Of a stretch of 64,000 nucleotides of DNA, positions 25,934 to 34,057 are shown piece after piece. Position numbers and translations under genes: made by a program. Under the pieces are notes generated by a model that was given only the letters and a program-made list of their open reading frames with translations, searched no databases and was not told the origin of the DNA. The stretch is from Polyangia bacterium (GTDB lineage Bacteria; Myxococcota_A; Polyangia; Nannocystales; Nannocystaceae): assembly GCA_030424595.1 (NCBI GenBank), contig JAUHWG010000012.1:207723-271722 (forward strand). Direction: 5' to 3'. Every line of letters begins with the position of its first letter. The stretch's first letter is position 1.

Positions 25934-28746
25934 GAGTTCAACCCCTCTAGCACGCGATCCGGACGCAGCGGCATCCGCCGCGGCCGCCACCCCGTGGCGT
26001 GCCAGACCGCGTTGGCGATCGTCGGCAGGGGCGTCAGCGTCGACAGCTCGCCGATCCCGACCCCGCCGCCCTCGACGTTCTCAAAGCCGCCGGGGATGAA
26101 CTCGACGTGGATCGGGCCACAATCGCCGATCCCGGCGATCCGGTAGTCTTCGAGCCCCGCCGTCACCAGGAACCCGCGGCGCGGATCGAGGCGGCGCTCC
26201 TCGTAGAGCGCGTAGCTCATCCCTTGGATCAGCCCGCCCTCGACCTGGCTCCGCGCCAGGAGCGGGTTGTAGATCCGGCCGACCGAGAGACCCGTCCAGC
26301 TCTGGAGCACCCGGACCTTGCCGAGGAGGATGTCGACCTCGACCTGCGAGACCTGGACCGCCGCCGAGAGGTAGCGCCCGACCGCCAGGCCGTCGATCGG
26401 CGGGGCGAAGAATCCGCCGCGATCGCGGCGGCGCTTGCCTACCACGGTGATCACCGGCGACTCGTCGAGCAGCTCCGCCCACGAGAGGAAGCGAACGCTG
26501 TCGCGGACCCCCTCCGGGACCGCCCAGGCGCGGCGCATCCGGAGCTTGGTCTGGGCGACCTCCAAGAGCTCCTCCTTGAGCAGGCGGAGCGCGTCCTCTG
26601 CCGCCGGCCCGACCGTCGAGGCGGTCCGCGATCCGGCGGACATCGGCCCGTGGACGGCGCGAGAGGAGCCGATCTCGACGGTCACCCGCGAGCGCTCGAT
26701 CCCGAGGCCGGAGGCGACGACATCGGCGAGGAGGCTGCGGGTGCCGGTGCCGATGTCCTGCGTCGCGGTCGAGACGACGATCCCCCCCGGACCGGCGTCG
26801 AGCTTGACGCGGGAGCCCGGCATCGTCAGGTAGAGCCAGACCGCCGCCGAGAGGCCGACGCCCCGGCGATAGCGGCCGCGATCGTGCTGCGGCTCGCTCC
26901 TGTCCTTCCAGGCAGGTAGCGCCTCGGCCCAGTCGTAGACCCGACGACGGGCGTCGTTTTGGTTCCAGCGCCGGCGCAGCTCGATCGGATCGTCGCCGGT
27001 CGTGTGGGCGAGCTCGTCGATCGAAGACTCGAGGGCGAAGAAGGCCGAGGGCCCGCCCGGACCGCGGAAAGGACAGCCCGGCGGAGTGTTGGTCGTGACG
27101 TCGAAGTCCTGGAGATCGAGCCGCGATTGGGGGTACATGATCCGCATCAGCGGGGTCGTCGCGGAGCCGATCGCCGCGCCGCCGTCGCCGTAGGCCCGGG
27201 CCTTGATCGCGAGGTCGTCGGCCTTGCCGAGCGCGGCCCTGAGGTCGGTGCGGACCTGCGGGCGGAGGCCTGCGACGGTCATCTCCTCCCGCCGATCGAG
27301 GACCAGGCGGACCGGCCGCAGGGTCACCCGCGCGAGCTCGACCGCGGCGATCGCCTCGGGGCGGAGGGTCGCCTTGGAGCCGAAGCCGCCGCCGATGTGA
27401 TCGGCGTGGACCTCGACCTCGCTGACCTTGAGCCCGAAGCGCTCCGCGAGGTCCTCGGCCATGTGGCGCACGGCCTGGGTCGACATCCACACCTCGAGCC
27501 CGCCCGAGGTACCCCAACGGGCGACGCAGGCGTGGGGCTCCAGGCAGGTGTGGACCTGGGTCTGGGTGCGGTAGCGGCCCTGCACCTCGGCCTTGTGGTT
27601 GCCGTCCCGACCTGTCCATCGGGCCAGACCACGGCGATGCGAGAAGAGCTTGCCGGGGCCGCGGACGTTGCCCCGCCAGACCATCGGCAGCGCCGGCCCC
27701 TCGCTGTGGTTGGCCGGCGAGCGCCGAGCCTCGCCGCGGGGGAAGACGACGGGCGCGTCCTCGGCCGTAGCCGCCTCGATCGAGAGCACGTGGTTTTTGA
27801 TCCGCCAGTCGAGCTCGACCGCGCTGAGGGCCCGGGCGGCGATCTCTTCGGTCTCTGCGGCGATCGCGAGGATCTCCTGGCCGACGTAGCGGACCGACGC
27901 CGGCGCGTTCAGGAGCTCGACCACCCCGAGCACTCCTGGGACGTCGAGCGCGGCCGACCAGTCGAGCGAGCGGAGCTCCGCCGCCGCGTAGGGCGAGCGG
28001 AGGATCTTGGCGTGGGCCATCTGCGGCAGGGCGACGTCGACGGTGTACTGCGCGGCGCCTGTGACCTTGTCGCGGGCCTCGTAGCGCGGGCCCTCGCCGC
28101 CCGGCTCGTCGTAGTCGCCGCGGCAGGCGGCCGCGACCGCGCGGTAGATCGACAGGTAGGCGCCGCAGCGGCAGAGATGACCGCTCAGGGCCTCGGCGAT
28201 CTCCTCGTCGGAGGGCACGGCCGTGCCCTTCTCCTTGCGCCATCGGTCGTAGAAGGCCGCGGACTCGACGACGAAGCCAGAGGTACAAAAGCCGCACTGG
28301 AGGGCGTCCTCGCCGATGAAGGCCCGCTGGACCGGGTGGAGGCCGTCGCTCCCCTTGGCCAGCCCCTCGACCGTCGTCACCGAGCGGCCGTGGAGCGCGA
28401 CCGCGGGCATCAAGCAGCTCACGACCGGCCGCCCGTCGACCTGCACCGTGCAGGCGCCGCAGGCCCCGTGACCGCAGGAGCGCTTGGCCCCGCGAAGCTC
28501 CAGATCATCGCGGAGCACGTCGAGCGCCAGGCGATCGCCGCCGACCCGCAGCGCCTCCTTTTGGCCGTTGACCTCGCACTCGAGCGGGACCGTGTCGACG
28601 CTGGTGCCCTCCGCCTCGACCGCAGGGGCGTGGGTCCCCTCGCTCTCGAGCGCCGTCGTCTTGCACCCCGAGGCCGCGACCCCCCCTCCGACAGTGATCA
28701 GTGCAGTCCCCCGGAGGAAGCCTCGCCGTGTCGTACCCGTGCTCAT
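25930..28746 (-). CDS. Tat-exported molybdenum hydroxylase with [2Fe-2S] and Mo-binding subunits fused
   Basis: The 938-residue protein starts with a Tat signal (TTRRGFLRGTAL) followed by a lipobox-like AASGC (Cys28). Residues 55-210 hold two [2Fe-2S] clusters: the plant type at C91, C96, C99 and C111, and the alpha-helical type at C151, C154, C192 and C194. Residues from about 220 are the xanthine-dehydrogenase large subunit, with HADHIGGGFGSK, TATQDIGTGT and the end motif GGGVGIGELS, whose Glu is the expected catalytic base. In PaoABC-like enzymes these are separate chains. It should oxidise an aldehyde or N-heterocycle in the periplasm. First gene of a three-gene coupled operon. Confidence 0.9.
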   Translation of the reverse strand: MSTGTTRRGFLRGTALITVGGGVAASGCKTTALESEGTHAPAVEAEGTSVDTVPLECEVNGQKEALRVGGDRLALDVLRDDLELRGAKRSCGHGACGACTVQVDGRPVVSCLMPAVALHGRSVTTVEGLAKGSDGLHPVQRAFIGEDALQCGFCTSGFVVESAAFYDRWRKEKGTAVPSDEEIAEALSGHLCRCGAYLSIYRAVAAACRGDYDEPGGEGPRYEARDKVTGAAQYTVDVALPQMAHAKILRSPYAAAELRSLDWSAALDVPGVLGVVELLNAPASVRYVGQEILAIAAETEEIAARALSAVELDWRIKNHVLSIEAATAEDAPVVFPRGEARRSPANHSEGPALPMVWRGNVRGPGKLFSHRRGLARWTGRDGNHKAEVQGRYRTQTQVHTCLEPHACVARWGTSGGLEVWMSTQAVRHMAEDLAERFGLKVSEVEVHADHIGGGFGSKATLRPEAIAAVELARVTLRPVRLVLDRREEMTVAGLRPQVRTDLRAALGKADDLAIKARAYGDGGAAIGSATTPLMRIMYPQSRLDLQDFDVTTNTPPGCPFRGPGGPSAFFALESSIDELAHTTGDDPIELRRRWNQNDARRRVYDWAEALPAWKDRSEPQHDRGRYRRGVGLSAAVWLYLTMPGSRVKLDAGPGGIVVSTATQDIGTGTRSLLADVVASGLGIERSRVTVEIGSSRAVHGPMSAGSRTASTVGPAAEDALRLLKEELLEVAQTKLRMRRAWAVPEGVRDSVRFLSWAELLDESPVITVVGKRRRDRGGFFAPPIDGLAVGRYLSAAVQVSQVEVDILLGKVRVLQSWTGLSVGRIYNPLLARSQVEGGLIQGMSYALYEERRLDPRRGFLVTAGLEDYRIAGIGDCGPIHVEFIPGGFENVEGGGVGIGELSTLTPLPTIANAVWHATGWRPRRMPLRPDRVLEGLNS

Positions 28747-29079
28747 CGTTCGTCCTCAAGGCGCGACCGTCCTGTCGCGCTCGCCCGCACGCAGGGTATC
28801 GCGGAGGTGCACCGACGCCGACCCGCTCGCCGCGCCCTCGCCCTCTCTCGCACGATTCCGCGCCCCATGAACCATCGGAATAGGAGCATCCGCCGCTCCC
28901 GTCAAGCGAGAGGCAGCGCCGGGAATGCGCAGCTCACGATCACGTCGCCGATCCTCCCCAACCGCGGATCGCACACCTGGTCGACGGAGGCGCGACCTCG
29001 CTCAATTGTCAAGAATTCGAGCCCTAAATGGCTCCTGGGACTTCATCTGTGGTCCCCAGATGACGTATAACCGGGACCC
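28747..29079. other. 333-bp divergent regulatory region
   Basis: This lies between the Tat-exported hydroxylase (minus) and the zinc-finger lipoprotein (plus). It holds no convincing gene. The right part (28,990-29,070) is AT-rich. CATCTG at 29044-29049 and CAGATG at 29057-29062 can form a hairpin whose 3' end lies 17 bp before the ATG at 29080. Confidence 0.55.
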
Positions 29080-29820
29080 ATGAAGCGCTTCAGCCAAGCC
29101 CTCATCACGGTGTTGACCGCGCTGACCCTCAGCGTCAGCGGCTGCTCCAAGAGCGTCGAAGGCGAGTCCAAGAAGTGGGACTCCAACACCGCCAAGGTGA
29201 CCGCGCTCGGGGCCCAATACCCCGGCCTGAAGAGCGCTCTGGACGCCCGCAAGGCCAGCGCCAAGGAGGTCTATGACGCCGCCTCCTCCCTCGACGGCGA
29301 CGCCAAGATCGAGAAGCTGGCGGAGGCGAACAGCGCCCTCATGTCCGGCTACGTCCGCCAGCTCGACCAGCTCGACGAGAAGATGAAGAAGCTCCGCGAG
29401 TCGCGGGCCCTGGCGGCGACCAACGCCGGCGACTCGGCGAGCGAGCTCGGCGCCAAGGTGGCGGCGGAGGACGCCGCGAAGGTGATCGAGCGGGTCGACG
29501 CCATGCTCAAGAAGGGCTCGCCCGACGAGGCCGCGGCGCAGGTCCTGGTCAAGAAGGCGAGCGATGATCTCGACGCCGCCCAAAAGGCGATCGACAAGGT
29601 CGTCGCGGCCGACAAGGCGAAGAAGGACGAGGCCAAGGCGGAGGTCGAGGCGGAGAAGGGCGAGGCCAAGGCTGACGAGGCCGCCGCCGCCGCCAAGGTC
29701 GCGCCGTGGAAGTGCGGCTACTGCGACTCTGAGAACCCGCACGACGTCACCTCGTGCAACTCCTGCGGCGCCGCCAAGCCCGACAGCGCCGCCGACAAGA
29801 AGGCCGCGCCCGCGAAGTAG
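29080..29820 (+). CDS. Lipoprotein with long helical region and C-terminal RanBP2-type zinc finger
   Basis: The 246-residue protein has a signal peptide with lipobox (SVSGC, Cys22). A long Ala/Lys/Glu-rich region follows, probably a coiled coil, ending in repeated KAEVEAEKGEAKADEAAAA. The last 37 residues hold W210-x-C212-x2-C215-x3-N219-x6-C226-x2-C229, which fits the RanBP2/NZF zinc-finger pattern exactly, including the Trp and Asn. In eukaryotes such fingers bind ubiquitin, RNA or Ran. Here the finger sits on an exported lipoprotein, so its partner is unknown. Helical coil plus finger suggests a protein-binding tether. Confidence 0.82.
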   Translation: MKRFSQALITVLTALTLSVSGCSKSVEGESKKWDSNTAKVTALGAQYPGLKSALDARKASAKEVYDAASSLDGDAKIEKLAEANSALMSGYVRQLDQLDEKMKKLRESRALAATNAGDSASELGAKVAAEDAAKVIERVDAMLKKGSPDEAAAQVLVKKASDDLDAAQKAIDKVVAADKAKKDEAKAEVEAEKGEAKADEAAAAAKVAPWKCGYCDSENPHDVTSCNSCGAAKPDSAADKKAAPAK

Positions 29821-29850
29821 TCGGCCTCCGGACCCGGCTACGCTTCGCCG

Positions 29851-31374
29851 ATGGGATCTTCCGAGCATGCGACCCCAGAGGTGAGCCCGCCCGTCGATCC
29901 GAGCGGGCGCGCGACGGCGCTCGTGATCGTCGACATGCAGCGCGAGTTCCTGACCGACGCGGGGACGCTCGGTCGACCGGTGGACGCCAGCCGCCTCATC
30001 CCCCCGATCCAGGCGATGATCGCCGCGGCTCGGGCCGCCGGATCGCCGGTCGTCTGGATCCGCAGCGAGTACCCAGACCGCGACCGCCCTCCGTCGCCGA
30101 TGTGGCCGCCGCGACCCGCAGGGGCCGCCTACGCCGACGTACCGATGAACGACGAGCGCCTCGCCAGCGGCCACGCAGGGCGCCCCTGCTGCGCCCCGGC
30201 GAGCCCGACCGCCGACCTCCTCGCGCCCCTGGCCCAGCTCGTCCGCGACGGGGATCTCGTGATCACCAAGGCTCGCTACTCCGCCTTCATGGAGACCGAG
30301 CTCGACGTCCGCCTCCGCGGGCGCGGGGTCGACCGGATCCACCTCTGCGGGGTGATGGCGAACATCTCCGTCCGCGCGACCGCTGCGGACGCCTTCTTCC
30401 TCGGCTACCGGGTCACGGCGATCAGCGACTGCGTCGGCGCCACCACCCCCCGGCGCTGGCGCGAGGGGCTGGACGCGATCGCCCGCTGGTACGGCGAGCT
30501 CCGCCCGAGCGCCGGCATCCTCAGCCGGGCGCGGGCGCAGGTCGGGGGCCTCGGCGCCGGAGACAGCGCGATCCACTACGGCGTCCTCTCTCCCGAGCTC
30601 GCCGCGACCGCGCTCGCGACCCTGGGCCGCGAGATCCCCTGGCGAACGATGCACCACCGCGGCGGCGTCGTCCCTCGCGAGCTCTCTATCCAGGGCTCGG
30701 TCGACGCCGGCGTCGAGCCCCTCTATCGCCACCCCGCCGACGAGCAGCCGGCCCTCACGCCCTGGACGCCGACGGCCGACGCGATCCGCCGCGAGGTCTC
30801 CGCGCTCCTCGGACAGCCCCTCAACCACGGGCTCATCCAGCGCTACCCCGACGGCCAGAGCTTCATCAACCCGCACGCCGACAAGACCCTCGACGTCGCC
30901 CGCGGCACGGCGATCGTCAACCTCAGCCTCGGCGCCAGCCGGACCCTGCTCCTCCGCCCCAAGGGGCGTGACCGCGACGGCGAGCTCCGCCGGATCACCC
31001 TCCCCCACAACTCCCTCTTTGTCCTGGGCTGGGAGACCAACCGCCGCTTCGTCCACGGGATCCGCCACGACCGCCGAGCCGACGCCGAGAAGCGGGCTGA
31101 TGAGCTGGCTGCGGGCGGCCTGCGGATAAGCCTGACGCTGCGGACGATCGCGACCTTCCGTCGTCTCCGCGACGGGCGGCTCTTCGGCCAGGGCGCCCGC
31201 GCCAAGACCGAGGCCGAGCTTCTCCAGCGGCCGCCCAGCGCCGACGCGCTCGAAGAGGCGACGGCGATGCTCGAGGCCTTCGGCCAGGAGAACCGGGATC
31301 CTGACTTCGCCTGGCAGGACCACTACGGGGCCGGCTTTGACGCCCTCAACTTTCGGATCCTCCGCGATCGCTGA
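29851..31374 (+). CDS. Fusion of isochorismatase-like domain and AlkB-like 2-oxoglutarate/Fe(II) dioxygenase
   Basis: This is a 507-residue two-domain protein. Residues 20-205 are isochorismatase-like: VIVDMQREFL with D28, ITKARYSAF with K140, and CGVMANISVRATAADAFF. In that last segment the nucleophilic Cys of cysteine hydrolases is replaced by Ser173, so an amidase role is doubtful. Residues about 310-445 are AlkB-like: YPDGQSFINPHADKT with H342 and D344, VNLSLGASRTLLLR, NSLFVLGWETNRRFVHGI with H402, and RISLTLRTI with R431. The iron and oxoglutarate ligands are thus complete. The substrate could be nucleic acid or a small metabolite. It follows the zinc-finger lipoprotein by 30 bp. Confidence 0.88.
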   Translation: MGSSEHATPEVSPPVDPSGRATALVIVDMQREFLTDAGTLGRPVDASRLIPPIQAMIAAARAAGSPVVWIRSEYPDRDRPPSPMWPPRPAGAAYADVPMNDERLASGHAGRPCCAPASPTADLLAPLAQLVRDGDLVITKARYSAFMETELDVRLRGRGVDRIHLCGVMANISVRATAADAFFLGYRVTAISDCVGATTPRRWREGLDAIARWYGELRPSAGILSRARAQVGGLGAGDSAIHYGVLSPELAATALATLGREIPWRTMHHRGGVVPRELSIQGSVDAGVEPLYRHPADEQPALTPWTPTADAIRREVSALLGQPLNHGLIQRYPDGQSFINPHADKTLDVARGTAIVNLSLGASRTLLLRPKGRDRDGELRRITLPHNSLFVLGWETNRRFVHGIRHDRRADAEKRADELAAGGLRISLTLRTIATFRRLRDGRLFGQGARAKTEAELLQRPPSADALEEATAMLEAFGQENRDPDFAWQDHYGAGFDALNFRILRDR

Positions 31375-31809
31375 GGAGACCCGCACGCTCACCTGGGTCG
31401 CCGGCTCGATCCCAAGCTGGCGGATCTGCCTCCCGCTCCACGGGAAGTCCACGGGACGTCCACGGGACGTCCACGGGACGTCCACGGGGGGGAAGCGGGC
31501 TTCGTCGGCGAGCCCGCGGTTGACGACGCCCACTGAAGATACGGACCGCCGGCCCTTGGCCACCAACGCCGCCTCCTCGGGCCCGCGCTCTCGCGCTCGG
31601 AGCGACCCGCGAGCCGCGGGCCGAACGGCGCCGGCAGCCTCCTCCCGAGCCCCTCCCCGAGCCCCGCGAATTCGCGTTCCCCGCGCTCCGATCGGCCCCG
31701 GCTCGCTCGCACTCCGCGCGCATGAACCCCCAGGATCAGCCCGCAGGAGACGCGCACGACCCCTGCGACGCATCCCTGCGGATCACCGCGGCCGATTGCC
31801 TCGGCAACC
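31375..31809. other. 435-bp gap without a convincing gene
   Basis: This lies between the AlkB fusion and the sulfatase-fold gene, both on the plus strand. It contains the 11-bp tandem repeat at 31437-31486. Minus-strand open frames here are Arg/Gly-rich with no recognisable motif. Confidence 0.6.
31437..31486. repeat. 11-bp tandem repeat, about four and a half copies
   Basis: The unit TCCACGGGACG is repeated; the first copy ends AAG and the last ends in a G-run. It is intergenic. Confidence 0.9.
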
Positions 31810-34035
31810 ATGCTTGATGGTAGATTGCGTCCTCGCGTGCCCGTCAGCGAGAAGTTCAGCGCCCGCAAGCTGCGCGGATGGTTCCTCTCAGAGCGGGGTG
31901 ACCTCTCGGTGCGCGCCCATATCGCCCGGACCGTCGCCATCGCCGCCCTGGTCTTCGGTCTCCTCGCCGCCGCCGACATCGCCTACCCCAAGCTCACGAG
32001 CGGCTCGCGCTGGGGCTCGGGGACGACCCGGGTGTTCCTCTGGAGCGGCGGCCTCGGGATCATCGCAGGGGCCCTCGGGGGGCTCCTCCTCGGCGGCGCA
32101 CAGGCCCTCGTCGCCCGCCTCCGCGGCTGGTGGATCATCCTCTTCTGGCTCCTCCTCGGCGGTCTCCTGGGGGCCTGGCTCGTCGACGATCTCGGCGTCC
32201 TCGTCCGCCTCGGCTCCCGCGACGATCTCCAGGCCAAGGCGGCCCTCGGCGCGAGCGTCGGCGCCGGCCTCGGGCTCTTCGTCCTCGGGCTCGTCGGCCA
32301 GCCGCACCGCGGGCGCCCGCAGGGCTGGCTGGCGAAGCTCCGCCCGCTCCTCCGCGTCCCACTCACCCTCGGCCTCGTCGGCGTCGCGGCGGCGATGGTC
32401 TGGGTCGACCGGAACTTCGAGGTCTCCCAGTACGACAACGCCCACCTGACGATGCGGTGGATGGCCGCCGCCTCGCTCGCGGTCGCCCTCCTCGCCCAGC
32501 CGCGCCTGCCGAGGCGCCCCAAGCTCGCGCTCCTCCCGTGGCTCGCCGGCCTCCTCCTCGCCGCGGTGCCGATGGCGATGATCACCCCCGACCAGAAGCG
32601 GGAGCTCGAGTCGATGCTCCGCCGCCCCTACCCGGAGGTCGCGATCAGGGTCATCCGCCGGCTCGGCGACCCCGACGGCGATGACTACTCGTCCGTGCTC
32701 GGCGGCACCGACTGCGACCCCTTCAACCCCGACGTCCACCCCGGCGCCGAGGAGATCCCCGGCAACGGCATCGACGACAACTGCCTGCTGGGCGACGCCC
32801 CGCGCCACGACGTCGACACCGAAGAGATCCCGGTGCCGACCGAACCTGCGCCCACCAGCGTCGTCCTGATCACGGTCGACACGGTCACCGCCCTCCACAC
32901 CTCGCTCTACGGCCACAAGAACGAGAACACGCCGAACCTCACCGAGTGGGCTGAGGACGCCGCCGTCTTTGAGCGCGCCTACACCTCGGGCGGTTGGACC
33001 AGCCTCGCCCTCTCGTCGATGTTCCGCGGCCTCTACCCCCGGCGCCTGCGCTGGACCCGGGTCTTCGAGGCGAAGAACTTCGACCTCCTCCGCCGACCGA
33101 TCCCCGAGGACGTCAAGGTCCGCCTGATGTTCGGCCTGCCGATCGAGGACCCCAGGCCGCCGCTCGCCTGGTACCTCCAGCGCCGCGGGATGTACACGGT
33201 CGCGGTCGTCAACGACGCCTTCACCGAGTTCCTCGACGCCCGCTACGGCACCGACACCGGCTTCGAGGAGTTCATCGATCTCGACGATCTCGACGTCAAG
33301 CGGGTCAACGACGATCACGTCAGCGACGCGGCGATCGAGGCGCTCGGCGAGGTCCCGGAGGGCCGCCCCTTCTTCATGTGGGTCCACTACTTCGGGCCGC
33401 ACACGCCGAGCACGGCGCACAAGGGGACCAAGAGCTTCGGCAAGTCCCACCCCGGCCGCTACGACCACGAGATCGCCTTCTTCGACAAGGAGGTCAAGCG
33501 CCTGCTCGACTCGATCGAGGAGAAGGATCCGTCGATCGCGGTGATCATCGCCTCCGATCACGGCGAGGTCGTCAGCAAGCGCGGCCGGACCCACGGGGTC
33601 GATCTTCGCGAGCAGGCGATCCGGATCCCGCTCCTCCTCAAGGCCCCCGAGGTCGAGCCCGGGCGCTACTCGCAGATCGCGGGCCTCGTCGACGTGATGC
33701 CGACCATCCTCGCCCTGACGGCGACTCCAGGGCCGACCAACCTCGACGGGATGAACCTGGCCGAGCTCATCACCTCGCCCGACGGGCTCAGCCGGATCAT
33801 GATCAGCGAGAACTGGCGCTTCAACCGTGAGGGCGAGTTCAACCGCAACCTGGTCGCGGTCTACGACGGCAAGCTCAAGCTGACCCGGGACCTCCAGAGC
33901 GAGGCCACCTCGCTACGCAAGCAGCGCGACGAGAACCTCAAGGAGAACCTCCACGGCAAGAAGAAGGCCGACAAGCTCGAGCGTGCGCTCGACCTCTACC
34001 TCGAAGAGAACAACGCGGTCGACCTCCACGACTGA
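31810..34035 (+). CDS. Membrane-anchored sulfatase-fold hydrolase with MopE-type metal-binding insert
   Basis: The 741-residue protein has about six N-terminal membrane helices (residues 40-260, e.g. ILFWLLLGGLLGAWLVDDLG). An Asp-rich MopE-like motif follows (DPDGDDYSSVLGGTDCDPFN continuing to GIDDNC), then an alkaline-phosphatase-superfamily domain. LITVDTVTALHTSLYG supplies metal ligands, and TSGGWTSLALSSMFRGLYP stands where sulfatases have C/S-x-P-S-R. The formylglycine motif is therefore absent, and a Thr or Ser nucleophile, as in phosphoglycerol transferases, is more likely. IASDHGEVV and RTHGVDLREQAIRIPLLLK complete the site. A GTG at 31837 is an alternative start. Confidence 0.83.
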   Translation: MLDGRLRPRVPVSEKFSARKLRGWFLSERGDLSVRAHIARTVAIAALVFGLLAAADIAYPKLTSGSRWGSGTTRVFLWSGGLGIIAGALGGLLLGGAQALVARLRGWWIILFWLLLGGLLGAWLVDDLGVLVRLGSRDDLQAKAALGASVGAGLGLFVLGLVGQPHRGRPQGWLAKLRPLLRVPLTLGLVGVAAAMVWVDRNFEVSQYDNAHLTMRWMAAASLAVALLAQPRLPRRPKLALLPWLAGLLLAAVPMAMITPDQKRELESMLRRPYPEVAIRVIRRLGDPDGDDYSSVLGGTDCDPFNPDVHPGAEEIPGNGIDDNCLLGDAPRHDVDTEEIPVPTEPAPTSVVLITVDTVTALHTSLYGHKNENTPNLTEWAEDAAVFERAYTSGGWTSLALSSMFRGLYPRRLRWTRVFEAKNFDLLRRPIPEDVKVRLMFGLPIEDPRPPLAWYLQRRGMYTVAVVNDAFTEFLDARYGTDTGFEEFIDLDDLDVKRVNDDHVSDAAIEALGEVPEGRPFFMWVHYFGPHTPSTAHKGTKSFGKSHPGRYDHEIAFFDKEVKRLLDSIEEKDPSIAVIIASDHGEVVSKRGRTHGVDLREQAIRIPLLLKAPEVEPGRYSQIAGLVDVMPTILALTATPGPTNLDGMNLAELITSPDGLSRIMISENWRFNREGEFNRNLVAVYDGKLKLTRDLQSEATSLRKQRDENLKENLHGKKKADKLERALDLYLEENNAVDLHD

Positions 34036-34057
34036 GCCGTCCCCGCCGCGGCCCGAA

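Noticed and set aside
26959..29070. 703-codon open frame antisense to the molybdenum hydroxylase
   Set aside because: Same codon-bias shadow; no domain, and the opposite strand encodes complete cofactor motifs.
29851..30480. Nicotinamidase activity for the isochorismatase-like domain
   Set aside because: The Cys nucleophile position is Ser173, so a cysteine-hydrolase mechanism is unlikely.
31545..31605. Possible reversed copy of the dispersed element
   Set aside because: Only scattered matches (GAGAGCGCGGG and GGCCAAGGG) with a different spacing; could be chance in GC-rich DNA.
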